NCBI GenBank assembly: GCA_036676235.1
Contig: JAKFDI010000033.1
Coordinates: forward strand, 83,063 to 147,062
Direction: 5' to 3'
DNA: 64,000 bases
From: JAKFDI01 sp036676235
Lineage (GTDB): Bacteria; Pseudomonadota; Gammaproteobacteria; Burkholderiales; Burkholderiaceae_C
In this document: positions 45,351-53,634 of the stretch, in pieces
How positions within the stretch are numbered: position 1 is the stretch's first letter
Layout: each line of letters opens with the position of its first letter
The notes under the pieces: model-generated
The model's input: only the letters and a program-made list of their open reading frames with translations
Told to the model about the DNA's origin: nothing
Database searches by the model: none
Position numbers and translations under genes: made by a program

Positions 45351-45374
45351 GAAGCCGGCTCGCGAGCCGGCTTC
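45351..45374. terminator. Bidirectional palindromic terminator
   Basis: A perfect 24-base palindrome (GAAGCCGGCTCG and its complement) sits between the convergent GST and response-regulator genes, 20 bases from the first stop and 18 from the second. It can fold as a 10-bp hairpin with a short loop in either direction. T-runs are weak, so termination efficiency is uncertain. Confidence 0.65.
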
Positions 45375-45392
45375 GTCGTTCTCGGGTCCGCC

Positions 45393-46037
45393 TCAGGCCG
45401 CCAACGACAAGGTGTCCGCCTGGCGGTGGAACTGCAGCTTGCGATAGATGTTGCGGATGCCAAGGCCGATGGTGCGGGCGCTCAGCTGCAGGCCGCGCGC
45501 CACTTCGCTGGGCAGGTAGCCCTCGCCGATCCACTGCAGCAGCATGCGTTCGTTGTCGCTCAGGCACAGCGGGTTCTGCGTCTCGGACACGAAGTCGGTG
45601 GTCCCGAACGCATGCGCGTCGAAATAGCGCTTCACTTCGCGCGCGATCTGCGACGACATGGTCGATTCGCCGCGCAGCACCTGCTCGATCGCCTCGGGCA
45701 GCGTGGTCGCGAAACGCGACATGGCGAAGTAGCCGTCGGCGCCGCTGTGCAGTGCTTCGAGCAGGCGGGGATCGTCGCCCGACATCGCAATCGCCAGCAC
45801 GCGCGTGCGGCCGTGGCGCAGGGACGCGGCGAGGGCCTGCACCAGCGCCGGCGAGGCGGCGTCGCGCAGCCACAGGTCGGTGACTACCACGTCGAAGGTG
45901 ACGGCGCTCAGCGCAAGCCGTGCGTCGGCCAGCGTCGACGCCACATGCGCCACCTTCATGCTCGGCACCGCCTCGATGGTCTGCCACAAGCGATCGGCGG
46001 CGCAAAGGTCGGCTTGAAGCAGAAAGACGCTGGTCAT
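45393..46037 (-). CDS. NarL/LuxR-type response regulator with degenerate receiver
   Basis: A 214-residue protein: receiver-like domain (about 1-120) and a C-terminal LuxR-type helix-turn-helix (about 150-210, LSDNERMLLQWIGEGYLPSEVA then LSARTIGLGIRNIYRKL). The receiver keeps a phospho-acceptor-like D in VVVTDLWL, but only one acidic residue is in the usual acid pocket and the conserved lysine position holds SRFATT. Phosphorylation control is therefore doubtful. No histidine kinase gene is adjacent. Confidence 0.82.
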   Translation of the reverse strand: MTSVFLLQADLCAADRLWQTIEAVPSMKVAHVASTLADARLALSAVTFDVVVTDLWLRDAASPALVQALAASLRHGRTRVLAIAMSGDDPRLLEALHSGADGYFAMSRFATTLPEAIEQVLRGESTMSSQIAREVKRYFDAHAFGTTDFVSETQNPLCLSDNERMLLQWIGEGYLPSEVARGLQLSARTIGLGIRNIYRKLQFHRQADTLSLAA

Positions 46038-46137
46038 GTGGACGTAACAAGAAGTGACGGCCGGATTGTTCTCGGCAGTTACATCCGCTGCATCCCCGCG
46101 TCCACGGGATTCGTTTTGGCTTCGCCGGACGAAGCGT

Positions 46138-47763
46138 TCAGGGGTGCGCCGCGAAGCTCGCCGCGCGCGCCATCGGCCAGTATTGGCGGAACACGTTGTG
46201 CGGCATTTCGTCGCCGAGCAGCGCGCCTGGCTTCACGAAGGCCAGCAGGTTCGACAGCAGCTTCACCTCTTGTCCGCTGCAGCGGCGAACGATGTGCGAA
46301 GCGGTGATGTCGCCGGGGTGCGCGAGCCCCGCCGCCTGCACCAGTTCCCTGAGCGCATGCAGCGTGTTCTCGTGGTACTGGAACACGCGCTCGGCCTTGG
46401 TCGCCACCACCAGCGCCTGCATGCGCCGCGGATCCTGCGTGCTCACGCCGGTCGGGCACTGGCCGGTGTGGCAGGCCTGCGCCTGGATGCAGCCGAGCGC
46501 GAACATGAAGCCCCGCCCCGAATTGCACCAGTCGGCACCCAGCGCCAGCATGCGCGCGATGTCGAAAGCGCTGACCACCTTGCCGGCGCAGCCGAGCTTG
46601 ACCTTGCTGCGCAGGTTCAGCCCGACCAGCGTGTTGTGCACCAGCAGCAGCCCTTCCTGCAGCGGCGCGCCCACGTGATCGGTGAACTCGAGCGGCGCCG
46701 CGCCGGTGCCGCCCTCGGCACCGTCGACCACGATGAAGTCGGGCGTGATGCCGGTTTCCAGCATCGCCTTGGCGATGGCGAACCACTCCCACGGATGGCC
46801 GATGCACAGCTTGAAGCCGGTGGGCTTGCCGCCGGCCAGCGTGCGCAGCAGCTCGATGAACTGCAGCAGCTCGATCGGGCTCGAGAACGCGCTGTGGCTG
46901 GCCGGCGAGTTGCAGTCGATCCACGGCGTGATGCCGCGCGCCTCGGCGATCTCGATCGTCACCTTCGGCCCCGGCAGCACGCCGCCGTGGCCGGGTTTGG
47001 CGCCCTGGCTCAGCTTGAGCTCGATCATCTTCACCTGCGGGTCCAGCGCGTTCTGTGCAAAGCGTTCGGCATCGAAGCGGCCGTCGTCGCTGCGGCAGCC
47101 GAAGTAGCCCGAGCCGATCTCCCAGATCAGGTCGCCGCCGTGGACGCGGTGGTGGCGGCTGATCGAGCCCTCGCCGGTGTCGTGCGCGAAGCCGCCGCGG
47201 CGCGCGCCCTCGTTGAGCGCGAGGATGGCGTTGGCCGACAGCGCGCCGAAGCTCATGGCCGAGATGTTGAACACGCTCGCGCTGTAGGGCTGCGCGCGGC
47301 CTTCGCCGATGAGCACGCGAAAGTCGTGCGATGCGATCTCGGTCGGCGCGAGCGAATGGTTGATCCACTCGTAGCCCTGGGCGCCCACGTCGTGCTGGGT
47401 GCCGAAGGGGCGTTTGTCGGGCTCGCCCTTGGAGCGCTGGTAGACGAGCGAGCGCTGCTGGCGCGAGAACGGCGCGGCCTCGTTGTCTCCCTCGATGAAG
47501 TACTGGCGGATCTCGGGCCGCACGAATTCGAGCAGGAAGCGCAGGTGGCCGATGACCGGGTAGTTGCGCAGCACCGAATGGCGCGTCTGGCGTGTGTCGC
47601 GCAGCCCCAGGCCCACCAGGCAAAGAAAGGCCAGCACCAGCGGCCCGCCAGTGTGAAAGCCCACCCAGACGAAGGCGCTCAGCAGCAGCCCCACGCCGCA
47701 AGTCAGCCACACGAGATAGCGGATCGGGAAATGCCGGTCGAGCCTGATGAGCCATGCGGGCAT
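46138..47763 (-). CDS. FMN-binding glutamate-synthase-like membrane protein
   Basis: A 541-residue protein with two N-terminal membrane helices (about 15-60) and a cytosolic domain matching the FMN/iron-sulfur half of glutamate synthase (TIM barrel; NISAMSFGALSANAILALNEG, and VDGAEGGTGAAPLEFTDHVG). The Cys cluster GCIQAQACHTGQCPTGV corresponds to the 3Fe-4S site. The glutaminase domain is absent, so it is not a full glutamate synthase; the physiological substrate of these stand-alone proteins is unknown. Upstream lies a 250-base gap to the divergent binding-protein gene. Confidence 0.9.
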   Translation of the reverse strand: MPAWLIRLDRHFPIRYLVWLTCGVGLLLSAFVWVGFHTGGPLVLAFLCLVGLGLRDTRQTRHSVLRNYPVIGHLRFLLEFVRPEIRQYFIEGDNEAAPFSRQQRSLVYQRSKGEPDKRPFGTQHDVGAQGYEWINHSLAPTEIASHDFRVLIGEGRAQPYSASVFNISAMSFGALSANAILALNEGARRGGFAHDTGEGSISRHHRVHGGDLIWEIGSGYFGCRSDDGRFDAERFAQNALDPQVKMIELKLSQGAKPGHGGVLPGPKVTIEIAEARGITPWIDCNSPASHSAFSSPIELLQFIELLRTLAGGKPTGFKLCIGHPWEWFAIAKAMLETGITPDFIVVDGAEGGTGAAPLEFTDHVGAPLQEGLLLVHNTLVGLNLRSKVKLGCAGKVVSAFDIARMLALGADWCNSGRGFMFALGCIQAQACHTGQCPTGVSTQDPRRMQALVVATKAERVFQYHENTLHALRELVQAAGLAHPGDITASHIVRRCSGQEVKLLSNLLAFVKPGALLGDEMPHNVFRQYWPMARAASFAAHP

Positions 47764-48014
47764 GACGGTCCTCCGTGTGCGAGCCGGTGCGCAAGCCGTG
47801 CGGTATGGCAGGGCGTCTCGTGCGGCGCGATTCTCTGCCCCTCTTCTCTGCGCCCGTTACGTCTTGACGACGAGGCAGGCGTCAAAGCGTGAAGCCTGCC
47901 GCGATTGCGCCCTGGTTGCCGACGTTTCGGTGCGCCCGTGATCGACTTCGACTTCGACTGCGGTGCGCACTACGCTTGCCGCCCACGTTCGTACCAGGCC
48001 CAACGGGAGACCCC

Positions 48015-49179
48015 ATGCAGCGCAGAACCTTCATCCAGGCAGCCGGCAGTGCTGTGGCGACTCTCGGGGTTCCGGCGTGGGCGTCGCAGGCATTGGCAGC
48101 GTCCGAAGGTCCGCTGTCGGCGCGCCACATCACCATCGGCAGCACGCTGGCGCTGACGGGCATGCTGGGCGGTGCGGGTCGCGACGGCGTGCTCGGCACC
48201 AACGCCGCGTTTGCGGCGGTCAACAAGGCGGGCGGCATCCACGGACGCGAGTTGCGCCTTCTGGCGATGGACGACGCCTACGTGCCCAAGCGCACCCTGG
48301 AGAACGCCACCAAGGTGATTGGCGGCAATGAAATCTTCGCGCTGCTGCCCGTCTTCGGTACGGCCAACAGCTACGTGATTCTTCCAATGACCGAAAGATG
48401 AAGGCGTGCCCTTCGTGGCGCCGGTCACCGGCGCGTCGTCGCTGCGTCGGAAGGAGCAGCGCTTCACCTTCTTCGTGCGGCCCAGCTACACCGACGAGAC
48501 GGTGCGCGCGCTGACGCCGATGGCCGACATGGGCATCCGCGACGTCGCTGTCGTCTATCTCGACAACGCTTTCGGCAAGGAGGTGCTCAAGGATGCCGAG
48601 CGCACCTTCGAGCGGCTCAAGCTGCGCTCGGTGGGCGCCTTCCCGCTGGCCGTCACCGGCGCCAATGGCGACGAAGTGGCGCAGAAGGTGATCGACGCCA
48701 AGGCGGGCGGCGTCTTCATCGCCACCACCGGTGCGGCCACCACCTCCTTTGTGCTGCCGATGCACACCCGCATGCCGGCGTTGCCGATCGCCGGCGTGTC
48801 GGTGGCCGTGATCTCGAGCGAGATCCCCAAGCTCGGCGACGCGATCAAGGGCGTGGCGGTGGCGCGGGTGTTTCCGCGCGCCGAGCAGGAGAAGTTCGCC
48901 GTGGTGCGCACGTTCCAGGCGCAGATGAAGGCCGCCGGTGCCGACGACAGCGTGGGCGGTTCGGCATTCGAGGCGTGGATCAATTCGCAGGTGATGATCG
49001 AAGGCCTGCGCCGCGCCGGCCGCGACCTCACGCGCGAGAAGCTGCGCGCGGGCCTGGCTTCCATCAAGCGGCTGGAACTTGGCGACCTCAACCTCGGGTT
49101 CGCCGAGAGCGCACCGTACGTCGCCTCCGAGCGCGTTGAGATGACCGTGTTCGGCGACAAGGGGCGCGTCATTTCCTGA
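48015..49179 (+). pseudogene. Branched-chain-amino-acid-type ABC substrate-binding protein, frameshifted
   Basis: A Tat-type signal (MQRRTFIQAAGSAVATLGV) starts a periplasmic ligand-binding protein of the LivK type (Peripla_BP_6). The frame stops at 48399-48401 after 128 codons, in CCGAAAGATGA. Removing one A from the AAA at 48394-48396 restores an open frame (TEDEGVPFVAPVTGA) that continues to 49179, giving about 387 residues. Both halves are well conserved with the family, so this is either a recent one-base insertion or a sequencing error. No permease or ATPase gene is adjacent. RBS GGGAGA precedes the ATG. Confidence 0.88.
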
Positions 49180-49184
49180 CGCGC
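49164..49184. terminator. Hairpin at the 3' end of the binding-protein gene
   Basis: GCGCGTCA (49164-49171) and TGACGCGC (49177-49184) form a perfect 8-bp inverted repeat with a 5-base loop overlapping the TGA stop. It separates the convergent binding-protein and sorB genes. No T-run follows, so it may be a rho-dependent end or mRNA-stabilising hairpin. Confidence 0.4.
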
Positions 49185-49200
49185 ACCAAGCGCGCCGGCG

Positions 49201-49575
49201 CTATTGCGCGCCGCCGCTCGCAACCGCGACGTAGCGCGCAATCGCCGCGATCTGTTCTTCGGTCAGCTTGTCGCGGTAGGAGGGCATCGCGCCCACGCCG
49301 TCGCGAAGCGCCGCGGCCACCCGCGCCGCGTCGGGCTTGAGTTCGTCGAGCACCGGGCCGACCGCTCCCTCCGCTCCCGCATCGGCGAGCGTGTGGCAGA
49401 TGGCGCAGGCCGGCACGGCGCCACCCATGAACAACTGCTTGCCCAGCGCGCGCTGGGCCGCGTCGTCGGCCGCGCGTGCCGGTGCGGCGGCGAGCACGGC
49501 GGCAGCGACGACACCGACGACGAACGCGAACGGTAGTGCCGCCCGCGCGCGATACGAAAGGCGCGGCCTCCTCAC
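49201..49575 (-). CDS. sorB: Monoheme cytochrome c subunit of sulfite dehydrogenase
   Basis: Electron-accepting subunit of a SorAB-type sulfite:cytochrome c oxidoreductase. The 124-residue product has a signal peptide (cleaved after ARA at about residue 35), the heme motif CAICH at 57-61 and a probable axial methionine in GAMPSYRDKL. The start is the GTG at 49575, which overlaps the sorA stop by four bases (GTGA); no ATG precedes the signal sequence without entering sorA. The tight coupling to sorA supports a stable heterodimer in the periplasm. Confidence 0.85.
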   Translation of the reverse strand: MRRPRLSYRARAALPFAFVVGVVAAAVLAAAPARAADDAAQRALGKQLFMGGAVPACAICHTLADAGAEGAVGPVLDELKPDAARVAAALRDGVGAMPSYRDKLTEEQIAAIARYVAVASGGAQ

Positions 49576-50771
49576 GCGGCGGTGACCGTCACCGAGTGGT
49601 CGGCCCAGCTGTTGTTGTTGTAGCCGCGGTTGTTCTCGACACGCTGCTGCGGCTGCACGTTGCCGGCCGTGTCGGTGGCGCGGCTGGCGATGGTGTACGT
49701 GCCGGCGGGCAGGTGGGCCTGCAGCACGAACTGCCGCCAGGCGTACTTGCCGAGGTTCGGCCCGACGAAGTGCGCATCGCGCCAGGTCTTGCCCCCGTCG
49801 ATCGACACCTCGACGCGTTTGACCGGCGCCGTGCCGCTGAACGCCACGCCGTGGATCTGCGTCGTGCCGGCGGTGAGCTTGCCGTCTTCGGGCACCGGTC
49901 CGTTCACCCAGGACTTCACGTTCATCTCGAGCACCGACGGCTGCGACGGATCCGACTTGCCGCCCACCGGCGCGATGCGATAGCTGTTCGTCATGATGCG
50001 GGCGTCGGACTCGGTGGTGGTGAAGGCCAGCCGCTTCACGTACTTGACGTTGTTCACGCCCTGGTAACCGGGCACCACCAACCGCAGCGGACCGCCGTGC
50101 GCCAGGGGCAGCGGCGCGCCGTTCAGCTCCCAGGCGAGCAGTGCGTCGCCCATCGCGTCCAAGGGCACCGAACGCTCCACCAGCACGCTCTTCGGGTCGA
50201 CGCCGGCGGGCAGCTTTTCGCCCCCCGTGCCGGTCATGTAGACGGCGCCCTTGGACACGCCGCCGAGCGCCTCGACGACCGCGCGCACCGGCACGCCGCT
50301 CCACAGCACGCAGCCGGCCGCGCCCACCTTCCATTGCGTGCCGCTCGGCTTGTGCGGAAAGAACCCGCGGCCGTTGCCCGAGCACTGCAGCACCGTCGCC
50401 ACCGTCTCGATGCCGAGCGACTTGAGCTGGCCTAGCGTGAGCGTGCGCGCATGCGTCACGCCTTCGATGGCGATTTCCCATGCGTCGGCGTTGTCGATCA
50501 CCGAGGCGTCCGGCGGCGGCAGGTTGTTGCGCACGTAGAGCTGGTTCGACGGCGTCAGCACGCTGGTGCCGTAGGCGCCGCGCCGCGTCTCGATGGTGTT
50601 GGCGCTGTGCACGATCACGCTGTCGACGTCTTTCCACGAGGCGTAGGCCGGCAGCGGCTTCTCCTGGGCCGAAGCGGCGCCCGACCACGTGCCGAGACCC
50701 GCGGCGGCCATGGCGCCGGCGGAACCGGCGAGCAGATGACGGCGGCGAAGGGAAGGGAGGGAAGGGCTCAT
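49572..50771 (-). CDS. sorA: Sulfite dehydrogenase molybdopterin subunit
   Basis: Oxidises sulfite to sulfate in the periplasm with a molybdenum cofactor, passing electrons to SorB. The 399-residue product begins with a Tat signal (SLRRRHLLAGSAGAMAAAGL) needed to export the folded cofactor enzyme. The molybdenum-ligating cysteine is C130 in VLQCSGNGRGFF; the family blocks VKYVKRLAFTTTESDA and GAAGCVLWSGVPVRAVVEALGGV match SorA rather than the SoxC branch. A C-terminal dimerisation domain follows. The ATG at 50771 starts the Tat signal. Divergent from the rhodanese fusion gene. Confidence 0.9.
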   Translation of the reverse strand: MSPSLPSLRRRHLLAGSAGAMAAAGLGTWSGAASAQEKPLPAYASWKDVDSVIVHSANTIETRRGAYGTSVLTPSNQLYVRNNLPPPDASVIDNADAWEIAIEGVTHARTLTLGQLKSLGIETVATVLQCSGNGRGFFPHKPSGTQWKVGAAGCVLWSGVPVRAVVEALGGVSKGAVYMTGTGGEKLPAGVDPKSVLVERSVPLDAMGDALLAWELNGAPLPLAHGGPLRLVVPGYQGVNNVKYVKRLAFTTTESDARIMTNSYRIAPVGGKSDPSQPSVLEMNVKSWVNGPVPEDGKLTAGTTQIHGVAFSGTAPVKRVEVSIDGGKTWRDAHFVGPNLGKYAWRQFVLQAHLPAGTYTIASRATDTAGNVQPQQRVENNRGYNNNSWADHSVTVTAA

Positions 50772-50940
50772 CGGGATCGTTCTCCGGATAGGCCGCGGCC
50801 GTTCAACGAGACCGTCGGCGGGAAGGGTGAGCGGCCATATTGCCCGCGGTCGATGACGGCCGTACAGGGGTTCGCACGGAGGCATCTGAAGCTCCACCAA
50901 TCGTTCCTCGTGTCACGGCGCAAAGCGGATACGAGTCGCA

Positions 50941-50954
50941 ACGTTTCCAAACGT
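50941..50954. promoter_or_regulatory. Palindrome in the sorA/rhodanese-fusion divergent region
   Basis: ACGTTT-CC-AAACGT, a perfect 6-bp inverted repeat, lies in the 271-base gap between sorA and the divergent gene, in the only AT-richer stretch. It could be an operator shared by both transcription units. No regulator gene is adjacent, and no convincing -35/-10 pair was found. Confidence 0.35.
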
Positions 50955-51030
50955 GTCGTTGTCTCATAAACGCTTCAGCGTTCGCCGACAAGCAAGACAG
51001 CGCGGGCATGCTTTTGCTCTCTTGGCACTG

Positions 51031-51035
51031 AGGAG
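51031..51035 (+). promoter_or_regulatory. RBS deciding a GTG start
   Basis: AGGAG lies seven bases before the GTG at 51043. This ideal spacing, and the signal peptide starting at that GTG, favour 51043 over the in-frame ATG at 50953, which would put about 30 unrelated residues before the signal sequence. Confidence 0.75.
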
Positions 51036-51042
51036 CGTCGTT

Positions 51043-52197
51043 GTGGGAACCAACAAGATCAAGTGGTGGGCGGCGGGCGCGGTGCTGTTGGCCTGCGGTC
51101 AGGTGGCGGCGGAACTGTCGGCCGTGGTGGCGATCGAGCCCACCTCGCGCAAGGACGGCCTGAGCGTGTCGCGCCTGTCGATGGCGACGAGCCTGTCGAA
51201 GGCGCTGGGCCAGCCGGTGAGCGTGGTGACCAGCGAAGACCTGGCCGACGTGATGCGCGCCACCCGAAGCGGCGGCTACGACGTGTTCATCGCGCCGGCG
51301 CAGGTGGCGGCCTCGGCGCTGTCGCGCGGCTACGAACTCGTGGGCGCGACCGATCAGGCCGAGCAGTACGTGCTGGTGGGCAAGCAGCAACTCGCGTCCG
51401 CCGAAGCCGTGCGCGGCGGCAAGATCTATTTGCCGCAGCAGGATTCCATCTACACCTACATGGCGCGCGGCATGCTCAACGCCACCGGCCTGTCGTTCAA
51501 GGACCTGAAGACGGTGGAGCACGCACGCTATCCGCAGGCGGGCCTCGCGGCAGTGACAGTAGGCGTCTCCGACGCCACGGTGATTCGCCGCAGCGAATGG
51601 GACGAGTGGGCGAAGGACAACCCGGGCATCGCCAGGGTGCTGGCCACCTCCACCGCGGTGCCGGGAGGTTTTTCCGTCGTCATGAAGCGCGATCTGCCGG
51701 CCGACGTTCGTGCGCGCATCTCGAAATGGTTCGCCTCCGCCGTGCCCGGCGTCGGCCTGAAGCCGGTGACGCTGCGTCCCGATCTGGCCGAATACAAGCA
51801 CGTCGCCGAACTGGGCATCTTCACGCCCACGCATCTGCCGGGGGTCAAGGTGGTGACGGCAGCCCAGGTGAAGACACTGGTCGAGAACGGCGCGGTGATC
51901 GTCGACGCGCGCAGCGAAAAGGAATACAAGGCCAAGCGCCTGCCGAACGCGGTGTTCGCGCCGTACCTCGAGAAGAGCCTGAAGGACGTGGCCTTCGACG
52001 TGAGCCGCGATGACCCCTCGGCCATCGCGAAGCTCGACAAGTCCAAGCCGACCATCTTCTCGTGCAACGGCGCCGAGTGCTGGAAGTCCTACAAGGCCAG
52101 CAAGTACGCCGCGGCGAACGGGTTCACGCAGGTGTACTGGTTCCGCGGTGGCCTGCCCGAGTGGGAGGCGAGCGGGTTGCCAGTCGCGCAAGACTGA
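51043..52197 (+). CDS. Periplasmic binding protein-rhodanese fusion
   Basis: A 384-residue exported protein (signal peptide about 1-23, cleavage near VAA-EL). Residues about 25-255 form a PhnD/SsuA-like periplasmic binding fold; residues about 265-384 form a rhodanese domain (VIVDARSEKEYKAKRLPNAV) with the active cysteine C341 in SCNGAECWKSYKASKYA, a loop longer than the CRxGxR of thiosulfate rhodaneses. The fusion suggests binding of a ligand and transfer of sulfane sulfur outside the cytoplasm. It is divergent from sorAB, so a role in periplasmic sulfur handling is plausible but inferred. Confidence 0.82.
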   Translation: MGTNKIKWWAAGAVLLACGQVAAELSAVVAIEPTSRKDGLSVSRLSMATSLSKALGQPVSVVTSEDLADVMRATRSGGYDVFIAPAQVAASALSRGYELVGATDQAEQYVLVGKQQLASAEAVRGGKIYLPQQDSIYTYMARGMLNATGLSFKDLKTVEHARYPQAGLAAVTVGVSDATVIRRSEWDEWAKDNPGIARVLATSTAVPGGFSVVMKRDLPADVRARISKWFASAVPGVGLKPVTLRPDLAEYKHVAELGIFTPTHLPGVKVVTAAQVKTLVENGAVIVDARSEKEYKAKRLPNAVFAPYLEKSLKDVAFDVSRDDPSAIAKLDKSKPTIFSCNGAECWKSYKASKYAAANGFTQVYWFRGGLPEWEASGLPVAQD

Positions 52198-52284
52198 CCC
52201 ACCCCCGAAGCGGCCTGCGGCCGCCTCCCCCTCAAGGGGGCAACACCAGTGGACCGGCAGAGCCGGATCCACGGTGTTTGCTTG
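52198..52284 (+). repeat. Dispersed intergenic hairpin repeat, copy 2
   Basis: Begins right after the stop of the rhodanese-fusion gene. It has a GCGGCCTGCGGCCGC hairpin, a CCCCCTCAAGGGGG hairpin and the conserved block GGACCGGCAGAGCCGGATCC ending TTTGCTTG. The block matches copy 1 (21280-21356), and both copies follow their upstream gene directly in the same orientation. It separates the convergent fusion gene and mvaA. Confidence 0.78.
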
Positions 52285-52321
52285 AAAACGCCCGATTCTT
52301 CGGCGCCGCCAGCCCCCTTGT

Positions 52322-53602
52322 TCAATGAGCGCCGCGCAGCCGCTTCAGCTCGGCCTCGGCCACGTCGATGCGCACCGTGCCGCGCTCGACCAGCACTTTG
52401 GCGACCACATCGATCTCGTCACCGACGGCGCCGGCCATCATCGCGATGTTGTGCGCATGCAGCGCCATGTGGCCCTTCTGGATGCCGGTGGTGGCGAGCG
52501 CCTTGAGTGCCGAGAAGTTCTGCGCGAGGCCGACCGCCGCGACGATGCGCGCGAGTTCCTGCGCCGTGCCCACGCCCAGCAGCTTGAGCGCGATGCGCGC
52601 AGTCGGATGCAGCTTGGTCGCGCCGCCGACCAGGCCCACCGCCATCGGCATCTCCAGCACGCCGGCGAGATCGCCTTCAGGTGTGAGCTCCCAGGTCGTG
52701 AGGCTGGTGTAGCGCCCGCCGCGCGCGGCGTAGGCATGGGCGCCGGCCTCGACCGCGCGCGTGTCGTTGCCGGTGGCGAGCACCACGGCGCTCACGCCGT
52801 TCATGATTCCCTTGTTGTGCGTGGCTGCGCGATAGGGGTCGGCCTCGGCGAAGTGGTAGGCCGAGAGCATGCCGTCGCGCACGGCGGCGCCGCCGATGTC
52901 GTCTGCGCGCCAGGTGCAGCGGGCCCGCGCGAGGCGCCGGTCGGCCAGGTTCGACAGGATGCGCAGGTAGGTGCGCCCGCCCGTCCATGCCGCGATCGAG
53001 GGCGCGATCTTCTCGGCCATGGTGTTCACCGCATTCGCGCCCATCGCGTCGCGCGTGTCGACGATGAGGTGCGTGATCACCATCGGCCCGGAGCGCGTCT
53101 CGATCACGCGCACCTCGAGCTCGCGAAAGCCGCCGCCGAGCTGCACGAGGATGGGGTCGCAGGCATCGCACGCAGCGCGGATGTCATCCAGCCGTTCGAG
53201 GATGCGGATGCGCGCGTGCTGCGGATCGGGCACGTCCACGAGCTGTATCTGCGCAATCATCAGCGTGCCCGACATCGAGGTCGTGAAGCCGCCGTGGTCG
53301 TAGCACTGGCGCGCCGCGTTGCACACCGCGGCGATCACCGACGACTCCTCCGTCGCCATCGGCACCAGCCGGTCGACGCCGTCGATGCGCAGGTTGGTCG
53401 CCACCCCGAGCGGGATGTTCATCGTGCCGATCAGGTTCTCGATCAGGTGGTCGGCCAGCTCGGTGGGCAGGTTGCCGGTGTCGGCCAGGTGCTGCTGTTC
53501 GGCGGCATCGAGCCCGCCGAATTGCGCGGCGAGGCGGATGCGCTCGGCCACGCTCTGTTTGTGGAAGCCGGCGATGCGGCTGCTGGGTGAGCTTGTGTTC
53601 AT
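52322..53602 (-). CDS. mvaA: Degradative (class II) HMG-CoA reductase
   Basis: Interconverts mevalonate and HMG-CoA; the class II bacterial enzyme in non-isoprenoid contexts runs towards HMG-CoA for mevalonate catabolism. The 426-residue product has the ENLIGTMNIPLGVATN start block and the four catalytic residues: E in PMATEESSV, K in ATHNKGIMNG, D in TGNDTRAVE and H in KGHMALHAHNIA. The eukaryotic membrane domain is absent. It lies 32 bases after a TRAP large-permease gene, so it is the last gene of dctP-dctQ-dctM-mvaA. HMG-CoA lyase is not in the window. Confidence 0.93.
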   Translation of the reverse strand: MNTSSPSSRIAGFHKQSVAERIRLAAQFGGLDAAEQQHLADTGNLPTELADHLIENLIGTMNIPLGVATNLRIDGVDRLVPMATEESSVIAAVCNAARQCYDHGGFTTSMSGTLMIAQIQLVDVPDPQHARIRILERLDDIRAACDACDPILVQLGGGFRELEVRVIETRSGPMVITHLIVDTRDAMGANAVNTMAEKIAPSIAAWTGGRTYLRILSNLADRRLARARCTWRADDIGGAAVRDGMLSAYHFAEADPYRAATHNKGIMNGVSAVVLATGNDTRAVEAGAHAYAARGGRYTSLTTWELTPEGDLAGVLEMPMAVGLVGGATKLHPTARIALKLLGVGTAQELARIVAAVGLAQNFSALKALATTGIQKGHMALHAHNIAMMAGAVGDEIDVVAKVLVERGTVRIDVAEAELKRLRGAH

Positions 53603-53634
53603 GACGATCTCGTTGAGAGTCCGGTGAAGAGAGG

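Noticed and set aside
49572..50771. Assignment of the molybdoenzyme to SoxC of a Sox thiosulfate system
   Set aside because: The sequence blocks match SorA, the coupled cytochrome is a monoheme 124-residue protein rather than diheme SoxD, and no soxXYZAB genes are present.
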